NCBI GenBank assembly: GCA_016838945.1
Contig: JADLKP010000008.1
Location: forward strand, 1 to 24,914
DNA from: Methanobrevibacter sp.
GTDB lineage: Archaea; Methanobacteriota; Methanobacteria; Methanobacteriales; Methanobacteriaceae
Length of the DNA stretch: 24,914 bases
Reading direction: 5' to 3'
A model generated the notes under the pieces. That model made no database searches, was not told the origin of the DNA, and saw nothing but the letters and a program-made list of their open reading frames with translations. The stretch's first letter is position 1; every line of letters begins with the position of its first letter. Of this stretch, positions 14,759-23,800 are shown one piece after another. Both the position numbers and the translations under genes were made by a program.

Positions 14759-14825
14759 ACTTAAATTTCCATAGTATTTTTAACGATGTTTAAAATCGTA
14801 AAAAAAATATTTAGGAGTTATCAAA

Positions 14826-15590
14826 ATGGATAGATTAAAAGACAAAGTAGCTATCGTTACTGGTGCTACAGCAGGTATGGGAAGAGCAATTGCTAAATTA
14901 TTCGCCCAAGAAGGAGCATGCGTATCCCTCATTGCAAGAAGAGAGAACAAATTGCAAGAGCTTGTCGATGAAATAGAAGCTGACGGAGGAAAAGCCATTT
15001 ATGTAGTTGGTGACGTGTCAGTGCAGGAAAACATTGATGAACTTGTCAAAAAAACAGTAGACACCTTTGGTAAAATCGATATTTGTGTCAACAATGCAGG
15101 AGTTCCTGACCCATTGACTCCTGTGGCAGATGTTGATGATGAACTATGGAACAAAGTGCTGGACGTCAATTTGACTGCAATAATGAAAATGATGCGTGCA
15201 GTAATTCCTGAAATGGATAAAAACGGAGGAGGATCCCTTGTAACTGTCGCATCTGTCGGAGGAATTACCGGTACTGTTGCTGGTGCTTCATATGTTGCAT
15301 CCAAACATGCAGCCATCGGTTTGGCAAAGAACACTGGATTCCTCTACCAAAACCACAACATCAGGTCAAACGTCATTGCACCAGGTATGGTAAACACAGA
15401 TATGGCTGCAACTGTAGACCCTGCACAATGCCATCCTGAAGGATTTGAATTGATTTCCAAACAAATGGCTTTAACACCAAGATTCGGAGAATCTGAAGAG
15501 ATAGCACAAGTTGCTTTATTCCTTGCATCCGATGAATCAAGCATTGTTAACGGTACTGTTATCAGAGCGGATTGCGGTTGGAGAAGTTAA
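14826..15590 (+). CDS. Short-chain dehydrogenase/reductase
   Basis: A 254-residue classical SDR oxidoreductase. The cofactor site TGATAGMG is at residues 12-19, with R38-R39 after the second strand pointing to NADPH. Further motifs are D63, NNAG at 89-92 and N114. The catalytic residues are S143, Y156 and K160 (GASYVASKHAA). The C-terminal NGTVIRADCGW is typical of the FabG-like/3-oxoacyl or alcohol dehydrogenase group. The substrate cannot be told. AGGAGT lies upstream of the ATG. It is first in an SDR-tetR-nitroreductase series, all on the plus strand but each with its own long upstream region, so they form a regulon-like cluster rather than one tight operon. Confidence 0.92.
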   Translation: MDRLKDKVAIVTGATAGMGRAIAKLFAQEGACVSLIARRENKLQELVDEIEADGGKAIYVVGDVSVQENIDELVKKTVDTFGKIDICVNNAGVPDPLTPVADVDDELWNKVLDVNLTAIMKMMRAVIPEMDKNGGGSLVTVASVGGITGTVAGASYVASKHAAIGLAKNTGFLYQNHNIRSNVIAPGMVNTDMAATVDPAQCHPEGFELISKQMALTPRFGESEEIAQVALFLASDESSIVNGTVIRADCGWRS

Positions 15591-15599
15591 GAATAATCT

Positions 15600-15632
15600 C
15601 ATTTATTTTTATCATCTCCTTTTTTTATTTTT
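15600..15632 (+). terminator. T-tract terminator after SDR gene
   Basis: T-rich runs ATTTATTTTT and CTTTTTTTATTTTT directly after the SDR stop codon, the usual archaeal termination signal. Confidence 0.55.
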
Positions 15633-15658
15633 AGGAAAACTATTTTTCACTTAAATGT

Positions 15659-15687
15659 ATTGCACTGTTTGCATGCTGCAGTGCAAT
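15659..15687. promoter_or_regulatory. 9-bp perfect inverted repeat upstream of tetR
   Basis: ATTGCACTG (15659-15667) and CAGTGCAAT (15679-15687) are separated by 11 bases that include GCATGC. It lies between the SDR terminator and tetR, about 120 bp before the tetR start. It could be an operator or an RNA hairpin; no T-tract follows, so a terminator is less likely. Confidence 0.5.
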
Positions 15688-15806
15688 TCCCTTAAAAAAT
15701 TGAATTCAGAATATATTTTTTTTAATTATCCATAAATAATAAATGATAGTTTCAACTAACCTAATATTGTGTAATTTATTTTAATTTAACTGATCAAGGC
15801 AAAAAA

Positions 15807-16427
15807 ATGACAATGACCGCAAAAGATAAAATATTGTTTTCAGCATTCAAGCTATTTTTAGAAAAAGGTTTTGCTGGTGTTTCCACATCAGATATAAAAA
15901 GGGAAGCTGGCGTTTCAACAGGAAATTTTTATCATCACTTCAAAACAAAGGAAGATTTGATTGTAACTGTGATGGAAAAATACATTTTTGACTTTTTTGA
16001 CAGTAATCTGGAAGCAATCAGACAATTTAATGGGGATTACAAGGAAAATTTATACTATTTGCTCATCAAAATCAGCGGTTACGATATTGAAATGACTAAT
16101 GAAACCTCATTTTACAGCCAGTTTGAGATTTCAGACTTCAGAAGGATCCACTTGCTTTATCTGGAAGGAATTCAAAAGTATGAAATAATGAGAGACAGAT
16201 ACTGCGCATTTAACTTGAAGCTCTTGGATTACATTAAGGAAATGGTAGTGGAAGGCCAGTCAAAAGGTGAAATCATCGATAAAGACAGCGATGATTTGGC
16301 TAAATTCGTTCAGTCAACCATCAACGGAACATTTTTAATGTGGGTTTCCGTTCCGGATTATGATTTAGTCGAGCTCATGAGAACCAATATCGATTCCATG
16401 TGGGATTTGATCAAGGTTGAAAAGTAA
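15807..16427 (+). CDS. TetR/AcrR-family transcriptional regulator
   Basis: A 206-residue TetR-type repressor. The N-terminal three-helix DNA-binding domain (about residues 6-55) is canonical: ILFSAFKLFLEKGFAGVSTSDI, then REAGVSTGNFYHHFKTKEDL. The C-terminal all-helical domain would bind the inducer, which is unknown. Two ATG codons (15807 and 15813) are possible; the ribosome site (AAGG) is weak for both. The neighbours are an SDR enzyme upstream and a nitroreductase downstream, which suggests control of a redox or detoxification response. The dyad at 14735-14748 is the best candidate for its site. Confidence 0.92.
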   Translation: MTMTAKDKILFSAFKLFLEKGFAGVSTSDIKREAGVSTGNFYHHFKTKEDLIVTVMEKYIFDFFDSNLEAIRQFNGDYKENLYYLLIKISGYDIEMTNETSFYSQFEISDFRRIHLLYLEGIQKYEIMRDRYCAFNLKLLDYIKEMVVEGQSKGEIIDKDSDDLAKFVQSTINGTFLMWVSVPDYDLVELMRTNIDSMWDLIKVEK

Positions 16428-16783
16428 TCAATATTTTTTTACTATTTTTTAAATTTTTACATCAACCCAGTTATCTTTTCGATTACGCTGCAATGTTATT
16501 GATTATTTTTGAATATTCCATGTCACTTTCCTTTTAGAAAATCAATGAAAATTAATTATAATGAGCCAATCCTGATTTTTTAATGAAATAAACAGTTTTA
16601 TATAAAAAGTGTTATAGATATGACAATGATGAATTTGATGGCCATCAAGTTAAAGTTTTATCTAAGTGAATTGTATCACTTAAACGCAAACTCATCCTAT
16701 TTGATAGCAATCAAGTTAAAGTTTTATCTGATAGCTTAATTAAAAAAGATAATGATTGAAAGAAAGATATAAAGGTAAAGATT
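16428..16783. other. Regulatory gap before the nitroreductase gene
   Basis: A 356-bp gap without a gene. A T-rich terminator for tetR lies at 16430-16460, and a strong TATA box TTTTATATAAAA at 16597-16608. After the predicted transcript start (about 16632) comes a cluster of dyads and direct repeats (see the repeat entry). A 150-base leader results. Confidence 0.55.
16634..16729. repeat. Paired dyad/direct repeats upstream of nitroreductase
   Basis: Two 30-bp copies (16634-16663 and 16700-16729, offset 66) share TTGAT-N4-ATCAA followed by GTTAAAGTTTTATCT. In the first the dyad is the perfect palindrome TTGATGGCCATCAA. Between them is another inverted repeat, TAAGTGA-N6-TCACTTA (16663-16682). 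This is operator-like architecture at and after the transcript start. Confidence 0.7.
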
Positions 16784-17560
16784 ATGGAAATAATAGAAAT
16801 TATAAAAACTAGAAAAAGCGTCAGAACCTTTGATGGGAGAAAGATTGCAGAAGAGGACATAGAAAAGCTTTTTGACTATATGGAATCAGTTGAAAACCCA
16901 TATGGAATTCCAGTTAAATTTGTCCCGTTGGATAAGGGCAAATATGGTCTTTCAAGCCCTGTCATTGAAGGGGAAGATATGTATATCGCTGCAAAGGTGC
17001 CAAAGGTGGAGCATTGTGAAGAGGCATTCGGATATTCATTTGAAAAGATGGTGCTTTATGCATGGAGCCTGGGAATTGGAACCACATGGATTGGAGGAAC
17101 ATTGAACAGACCACTTTTTGAAAAGGTGGCTGAAACTGGAGATGATGAATATATGATGATAGTGACTCCGATAGGATATCCTTCAAGTTCACAGTCAAAG
17201 GTTGATGCACAATTACGTAATGCAGTGAAAGGAGATGAAAGGATTCCATCATCCAAGCTCTTTTTTGATGGTGACTTCAAAACACCATTGGATAGTGCAG
17301 AGGAATGGCTTGAAGCAGTTCGTTGGGCGCCATCAGCTGCAAACAGACAGCCTTGGCGTATTGTGAAGAATGATGATAAATATCATTTCTATTTGGCACA
17401 TACTCCCGGATATTCATCTGGAGTGGATTGGGATGTTCAAAAGATAGATATGGGAATTGCAATCTGTCATTTCATGTGTGTAAAAGGTGGAAAGCTAATT
17501 ATTGATGAGCCTGAAATGGAAACAGATGAATATGCTGAGTATATTGCAACAATTTATTAG
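16784..17560 (+). CDS. Nitroreductase-family flavoprotein (TM1586-type)
   Basis: A 258-residue FMN-dependent nitroreductase-like protein of the putative TM-nitroreductase group. It starts MEIIEIIKTRKSVRTF, has the LGIGTTWIGGTLNR block at about 96-109 in the first half, and has the APSAANRQPWRI flavin-binding motif in the middle (182-193), the order typical for this permuted subfamily. Likely NAD(P)H-dependent reduction of a quinone, flavin or nitro compound; substrate unknown. AAAGGT lies upstream of the ATG. The upstream dyad cluster suggests tight control. The gene ends eight bases before the convergent zinc-ribbon/SHOCT gene. Confidence 0.9.
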   Translation: MEIIEIIKTRKSVRTFDGRKIAEEDIEKLFDYMESVENPYGIPVKFVPLDKGKYGLSSPVIEGEDMYIAAKVPKVEHCEEAFGYSFEKMVLYAWSLGIGTTWIGGTLNRPLFEKVAETGDDEYMMIVTPIGYPSSSQSKVDAQLRNAVKGDERIPSSKLFFDGDFKTPLDSAEEWLEAVRWAPSAANRQPWRIVKNDDKYHFYLAHTPGYSSGVDWDVQKIDMGIAICHFMCVKGGKLIIDEPEMETDEYAEYIATIY

Positions 17561-17568
17561 AAAAAAAC

Positions 17569-18219
17569 TTATAATAACTCCTTTTTCTTTTGTTCAAACT
17601 CTTCCTTGGTTAAAAATCCCCGTTCATATAAGTCTGCATATTTAAGTAATTCATCTGCATTAGTCATTTCGGAATTTGATTGAGTTTGCGGAGGTTTCAT
17701 TAAATTTTCTTTATACTCAGCCCATTCTCCATTCAATACATCATACTTTTCCTCATCACAGTACAATAAGGTAACAAATTCTCCCCCTCTCAATATAATC
17801 TTTATAGAACTGGTAATATGAAACATTCCTGCCTTATCGAAGTCTATGCTGCTGATGTCTTGGAAATAGATTGTCCTTGATCCTAAATCACTTTTTATGA
17901 AAACTCCAGTTTTATAAATTATCAACCTATCCTTAAAAACTCTTACAGTTGCATCTCTTCTTTCAGAAATCTTTTCTCCCATCCAGTTTGTTCTCTCTTC
18001 GTCTAAACTGCATTGGAATTCATAAAATGTTTCAACAACTGATTCATTTTTATTTAAATCTTCAGAGTCATTTACAGTGAGATCTGTCAAATTATTTTCA
18101 TCGATAATGTTTGTAGAATTTGGCAAATCATATTCCTCAATTTTTCTTAATTTTGCCCCACAGTTTGTACAAAAATTAGTATTATCATCAACTTCAAAAC
18201 CACATTTAGTGCAGAACAT
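17569..18219 (-). CDS. Zinc-ribbon, PH-like and SHOCT domain protein
   Basis: A 216-residue soluble protein of three parts: an N-terminal zinc ribbon (C3-x2-C6, C17-x2-C20), a linker, a beta-rich PH-like domain (about 75-170; RVFKDRLIIYKTGVF, TIYFQDISSIDF, IKIILRGGEFVTLLY), and a C-terminal SHOCT helix (ADELLKYADLYERGFLTKEEF, about 188-216). SHOCT segments often mediate oligomerisation. It follows the potassium-channel gene by 14 bp on the same strand and must share its transcript, so it may be a cytoplasmic partner or sensor for the channel. GGGGAG lies upstream of the ATG. The function is not known. Confidence 0.85.
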   Translation of the reverse strand: MFCTKCGFEVDDNTNFCTNCGAKLRKIEEYDLPNSTNIIDENNLTDLTVNDSEDLNKNESVVETFYEFQCSLDEERTNWMGEKISERRDATVRVFKDRLIIYKTGVFIKSDLGSRTIYFQDISSIDFDKAGMFHITSSIKIILRGGEFVTLLYCDEEKYDVLNGEWAEYKENLMKPPQTQSNSEMTNADELLKYADLYERGFLTKEEFEQKKKELL

Positions 18220-18233
18220 TATACTCCCCTCTT

Positions 18234-19061
18234 TTAATGATTTTCTTTTATCAAATCCTTTAATTCTGATAACTGTTGTTTTAATTCTTCATTGTAATCA
18301 TTGGATTTGGCCAATTCTTCTTTAACTCCGGCCAATTCTTTCCTTGTTTTTTCTAGTTCTCTTTCATGAAAATTTAACTTTTGATTAATGAAGTGTAAAT
18401 TCTCATCTATACTTATTCCTTCTTCCAGTAATCTATCTGTGAAGTATGAAGACATTACCCCTGTAATGGTACTGAATACCAATACTCCTGCAATAATCAA
18501 TAAAACGGAAATCAGTTTTGCAAGAGGATTGTTGCTGATAATATCATCTCCATAACCAACCGTTGTTAAAGTAATTATTACAAAATAGAAGCTTTCGAAT
18601 ATATTTATTCCACTTAACCATAGTAAAAAAGTGAAAATCAAAACAAAAATACCAATTATTAATAAGATTTTATCTACACTAGTACGCCTAATCAGTTTTT
18701 CCAAATCATACTTTTTTACAATATTCACTGCCCTAAATACTCTTACAACACGTATTAATCTTAAAAAACGTGTGACATTTAGGAATGTTGGAATAGGCAA
18801 GAGATCAAATGGTATTGAAGCTATTAAATCTAAAAAATGCTCTTTGCTGTATTCAAATTTCCTATCCGATTTGAACAGGCCATAAAAAAATTCAATTAAC
18901 AAAAGAGCGCAGATTGTCAAATCAAAACCTCTTACATAACCTGCATAGTCAATCAAATGAATGCCAGGAATATCTAAAGAGATGATAATGATAATTAAAT
19001 CAACAATTACCAATATGTCAAATATGCCCCCCAAATAAGATTTAATATCATTTATTTTCAT
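18234..19061 (-). CDS. Voltage-gated potassium channel, Kv/KvAP-like
   Basis: A 275-residue channel with six membrane segments: S1 about 14-29, S2 47-62, S3 75-90, S4 95-115, S5 130-150, S6 182-207. S4 carries five regularly spaced arginines (R98, R101, R104, R107, R110), so voltage sensing is plausible. The selectivity filter TTVGYGD (166-172) is canonical for K+. The C-terminus (220-272) is a charged coiled coil (FHERELEKTRKELAGVKEEL) suited to tetramer assembly. A minus-strand TA-rich TATA region lies at about 19112-19130. The ribosome site is weak. The zinc-ribbon/SHOCT gene follows. Confidence 0.94.
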   Translation of the reverse strand: MKINDIKSYLGGIFDILVIVDLIIIIISLDIPGIHLIDYAGYVRGFDLTICALLLIEFFYGLFKSDRKFEYSKEHFLDLIASIPFDLLPIPTFLNVTRFLRLIRVVRVFRAVNIVKKYDLEKLIRRTSVDKILLIIGIFVLIFTFLLWLSGINIFESFYFVIITLTTVGYGDDIISNNPLAKLISVLLIIAGVLVFSTITGVMSSYFTDRLLEEGISIDENLHFINQKLNFHERELEKTRKELAGVKEELAKSNDYNEELKQQLSELKDLIKENH

Positions 19062-19255
19062 ATTAACAATCCAAGATTTAATAGATAAAAATAAGTCAAA
19101 TAAAGATTTATCGATATATATATATATAGCTTGTGATTTGAATTTGGGTGCGAAAAAAAACTTAAAATTAAAATAAATTGATAAAAAAAGTAGAATAAAT
19201 AAAACTAATAAAATAGCTAATTAAAAATAATAAAAAAAAGAAATAAAATAAATTA

Positions 19256-19378
19256 TTAATTTATAACTTCCTTAAATTTCTCCAATAACTTTACCATAGC
19301 ATAAGTGTCAAGTTCACAATATATCCGCAAACTTTCCTTTATTCTTTCTTTAAGTTCTTCTGGTATTTCATTTCTCAA
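19256..19378 (-). pseudogene. Out-of-frame 3' end of the DUF2779 gene
   Basis: The 40 codons after the premature TGA at 19375 continue in the next frame as LRNEIPEELKERIKESLRIY, then CELDTYAMVKLLEKFKEVIN and a TAA at 19256-19258. This is the normal DUF2779 C-terminus and contains the Exo III motif YCELD. One extra T in the TTT at 19379-19381 (plus strand) would rejoin the frames (SFL-K-LRNE) into a 500-residue protein. Confidence 0.85.
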
Positions 19379-20757
19379 TTTAAGAATGATTCTGAAGCTT
19401 CTCCACCATTGTGAACCAAAGGCAAATTATCATAATTCAATTTAGGATCATCTGGGTATAGTGCAGGCAATACATACTTAATAGAATAAGACCCTTCCAT
19501 TTCCTTCATATAATAATCCCTATTCTTGAATGGAACCATGAAATCCACCATATTATGGTTTATTCTAGCCATTTCATCTGCCAAGTCAGGATAGAGCTCT
19601 GCTATTTTTCTGTTTACGCTTGATTCAAATGACTTATTGTAGACAATCACGCTTCCGTCTTCAGGAAGATTGCTTATCATGCTTTCTGCAAAAGTCCTTA
19701 TGAAATCCTCATCATCAACTTCTGCCAAGAATTCCTTATGCTCTATTGGAGCCCCTTCCTCTTCAATGACATGCAAAGAGTATTGGAAAGGCAATTGCTG
19801 ATATGGCTTTGTTCCTTCCACTTCAGGTATGGGCTGGTTGTAGGTTTCATAATCAATGAAATACAATGGATATTTTAAGGAGTCCAGCAAATTAGCTATT
19901 GCTTCCTTATCTATTTCAGGCTCCTTATCATTCAATTCAAAATCAATCTGCTGATGATATTTGGGATTTAGATCTTCATTTATCAAATCTTCAAATGAGA
20001 CTTTTCCCTCATAGTATCTCTTGAACATTTGATTCTTTTTCATATCCACTATATCAAAAACATTTGGCTTTGGAAGGTTTCTTGTACAATAATCCCAGAA
20101 ATCACAAGGGTATGGCTTGAAACATTGAATTCCCAATTCCTTTTTAGGTTCATTGTACTGCCCATGCTCATCCATATACCTGTTTATCATACCAATATTT
20201 TCTCTTATTTCATCCTGCTTTTCAAGTGCTATATCCGTAATGTCTTCTATTTTGAAGAACTTATCCAATTCATCTTCAACAGGAAGTTTTCCTTTAACAT
20301 ATTCCCTGTTAATATATACAATGCAAACCTTCTTTACATTATATCCAAGATTGGATAAAACATAATATTGATATGAAGCGTCATCCAAGTAAATGTCATG
20401 CACTGAAGTGGAGCTTTTAACTTCATAGATTTCCACACCGTCTTCATCATTCTTTAGTATGTCTACACTGCAGAAATTGTTGTCATAGCTGAATGATGCT
20501 TCTGTGATAATGTTTGGCTTATTTTCCAATAGCTCATTTGTTCTTTCAATCATTGGGGTTAGGGTTATGTCAAATGGGACATCCTCATAATCGCCAAATA
20601 GACCTTTTGCCAGCTCTCCAACCTTATGGCCGTTTTCAAATATTGCTGTTTTGTCTTTAGGTGCTGCACAATACTTCTTATATGTTCTCATCCAAAACAT
20701 TTTTATGCATTGCACACACTGGCAATACTTGGATTTTGATAAATGTAATTTGTTCAT
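19375..20757 (-). CDS. DUF2779 dual-nuclease protein, frameshifted near its end
   Basis: A 460-residue product with two nuclease domains. The N-terminal one is PD-(D/E)XK/Cas4-like: LSKSKYCQCVQC (8-17), D99, E112-V-K114 (EVKSS), Q130 and a C-terminal cluster C212, C218, C224. The C-terminal DUF2779 domain is DnaQ-like: Exo I IDYETY (D302, E304), GTKPYQQLPFQYSLH, and an Exo II-like VYNKSFESSV (372-381). The frame stops at TGA 19375-19377 after SFLN, while the family's normal ending continues in another frame, so Exo III is lost. GGGGG precedes the ATG. It lies 43 bp downstream of the helicase-nuclease gene and should be co-transcribed with it. Known activities of DUF2779 proteins are not established to me. 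Confidence 0.88.
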   Translation of the reverse strand: MNKLHLSKSKYCQCVQCIKMFWMRTYKKYCAAPKDKTAIFENGHKVGELAKGLFGDYEDVPFDITLTPMIERTNELLENKPNIITEASFSYDNNFCSVDILKNDEDGVEIYEVKSSTSVHDIYLDDASYQYYVLSNLGYNVKKVCIVYINREYVKGKLPVEDELDKFFKIEDITDIALEKQDEIRENIGMINRYMDEHGQYNEPKKELGIQCFKPYPCDFWDYCTRNLPKPNVFDIVDMKKNQMFKRYYEGKVSFEDLINEDLNPKYHQQIDFELNDKEPEIDKEAIANLLDSLKYPLYFIDYETYNQPIPEVEGTKPYQQLPFQYSLHVIEEEGAPIEHKEFLAEVDDEDFIRTFAESMISNLPEDGSVIVYNKSFESSVNRKIAELYPDLADEMARINHNMVDFMVPFKNRDYYMKEMEGSYSIKYVLPALYPDDPKLNYDNLPLVHNGGEASESFLN

Positions 20758-20800
20758 AAGAATCCCCCATTATAGAATTAATAATCTTTAATTAAAACAT

Positions 20801-23800
20801 TTAATTATTATATAACTCCTGAGCAAACTCCTTTGGTTTACAGAAATACCTGTAAGAGCAGTTCGCACACTCTTCTGCTTTCTCAGGCTCTTTTCTATAG
20901 ATTCCATCCCTTATGTTCTGAGATACTTTCTTGATTCTTTCAAATTCAGTTGCCATTTTATCCTCATCAATTTCAACCTCATAGAGATAATCATCCTTGA
21001 CAAAATGAATGATGGCTTTTTTGACTTCATAATCATTATATTCTGGAATTCTTTTAAGCGCTGAAGCATAAATATAGGATTGTCTTATATATCCTCTGAT
21101 ATGATCCTCATTGAACTCTGCATATTTATAATCCAGAATCTTAATTTCACCATCAGAGTCCCTGAATATCAAATCAATAGCCCCATTCAAAATATAATTG
21201 TCTATAAAGAGTTCAAAATCAAATTCAGATTCCAGAGTCTCTCTGTTTACTGAATAATTATAATAATAGTTCTCAACATTATCCTTAAATTCATCATACT
21301 CTCCAGGGTCCTTTTCCATGCCTCTCATGGGCTTATAATGCTCATCAATAATTTCCGCCAAGCCCTCTTTACCTACCACTTCACCATCTATAAGCTTTAG
21401 ATTAAGCTCTTCCATAACGTTATGGAAAGCGCTTCCTATATTTGCCGCTTTAGATGAACCGAAACGCCTAAATCCCAAATTGTAATCCAAATCATATTTA
21501 TAAGGACATGAAATGTATTTGGCATATTTTGAGTAATTGAGAACGACTGGCTCTTCAAGGCTTTCAAGTTCGTCCTCAAGTTCATTTTCCTCATCAGGCT
21601 CCTCATAAGCGCTGGCAATTTCAACTTCAGATAATTTTTCAAAACTAAAGTCTTCAGTGAAATCCTGGATTCTCTTTATCTGATCAGGAACTTCATTCAC
21701 TGTTGACAATATCAATAAATCCTTAGCCCTTGTCATTGCAACATAAAGAATCCTATCTTCTTCCTCAAGGTTCAGATTGTTTTCCTCTTCAATTGAAAGG
21801 GTTTCATAGCCCCATTTTCCGTTTTCATCTTCCTTTATGATTGTCTTATATTTCAAGCATTCATTCGGAGTGTAAAATGTGTCATTCGGGAAAATATAAT
21901 CCTTTTCGCGGTCAGGGTCCCAATTAATCATTGGGAAGATATCCTTTTCAAGGGCAGGTATGATGGTTACAGGAAACTCCAGCCCTTTAGCTGAATGGAC
22001 TGTCATAAGCTGAACGCCGCTTCCTTCCATTTGATAGGAATCATAGCTTCCAATAACATTCATTAAAAAGAATAATGCCCCTCTGAGATTAGTGTCTGAA
22101 ATAAATGATTCATAATTGGATATTGTCTGAGTCAGGATAGCGATATTTGCAATCTCCTCGTATGAAAGCTCATAATCATATAAATCAGATAATGAAATCA
22201 GTTTGTAGAATACTTTCAGGATTGTTGGAGGCTCTTCTGATCGGATTTCCTCCCTTATGAGTTCCAATTTATTGAAGAATTCCCTATCCCTCAGGTTTTC
22301 TATCATGTTCAAGTCAACTACAGGCATTTGAACCTTGCCAAATATCTCAACTAATGTTTCCTGATTCTCATTGTCCTTAACCCTGTGAGATGCCTTGACT
22401 TTTCCAACACCGTTTCTTGCCCTAATCTCATTTTCCGCCAGAAGAATCTCATTGTTAAATGACTCCTGCAATCCGGACAAATAATCGATTGTGGATTGGT
22501 CAAACCTGCAGAATGCTGTTTTGAAGTAGTCGCTGCAAAAAGCACTGAGATTCAAGTCCAGCAACTCATCTTTAGCCGGAATGTATCCGAGATAAGTGTG
22601 TCTGGAGACATACCACATCAATGCCTTGATTGCATTGACCTCATCCCTCTTGAATAGATTCCTCTGACCCTTAATGGAAAATTCTATGCCTTTCTGGCTG
22701 AATATCTCAACCAGATTGGAGATGGTAGGACACCCATGTGTTCTGTACAGGACAGCAACATCAGAAAAATCATTGATTAAATCGTTTTCCATCAGGTATT
22801 CAATGATTTCGCAGATATTTGTCGCTTCCTCAACACTGCTTTCATTTTCAATGAGAAAATTGGGATTGTTGCAATCACTACGGTCATTTACCATATTCTT
22901 ATCTGAAGTGCCCTTTCTTTGAGGGCTTATGAATTCCTCAGTTAGTCGGACTATGTTTTCAGTAGAACGGAAATTGACATTCAAAGGAATTGAATGAGGA
23001 TGCTCCAATCTTATCAGCTCATCAAAGAAATCATTGAAGGAACTTCTGAATGCATAAATGTGCTGGTCTACATCCCCAACTGCAGTGAAATAGTCAGATT
23101 GCTCCCGTAATATCTTAAAGATCCTAAATTGCAAAGGATCTGTATCCTGGAACTCATCAATAAATATGGTTTTATATGGAATTTCAGTATCCCCCATCAT
23201 CACTTCAAGAGCCTTGCGCTGCAATGTGTCATAATCGACATAATCATATTCATCCAATAACTCCAGATAATCCGGATATGCCTCTATGATTTTTAGAAAT
23301 CTTGCATTATACCATGAGGAACTGTATAATATTGTATCTTCAAAAGAATCAGGATTGTTCTTCTTTTTCTTTTTAAGAGGCTTATCATGGTCATCAATGA
23401 GCTTTTTGGGAAAACGGTCCACGGCATTTACAAAATCTATGTATTCCTGAGTGACAGGTCTTAACCCAGATATTTTTTCATATAATTCCTCACTGTCAAC
23501 ATTAAATGAGGTATATTCGGCGAATTTGTTCAAGACAGAGGAAATCTGATAGTCCAATACTGTGGAAGGTCCCTTAAATCCAAGCCTTTTCCTGAATTTT
23601 TGGATGAGCAATGTCTTCTTTTCTGAAGCGTCATCATCAACCAATGTTTTTTCAATGCCTTTCAGCTTAAGATATTCAAGGCAAAAGGAATGAATGGTGG
23701 AGATATGCATTTTCAATACTATATCCTTGGAATCCTCCTCCCCATCGGAAAGCTCCTTTCGCAATTTATACTTTAAGTTATCTGCCGCCTTGTTTGTAAA

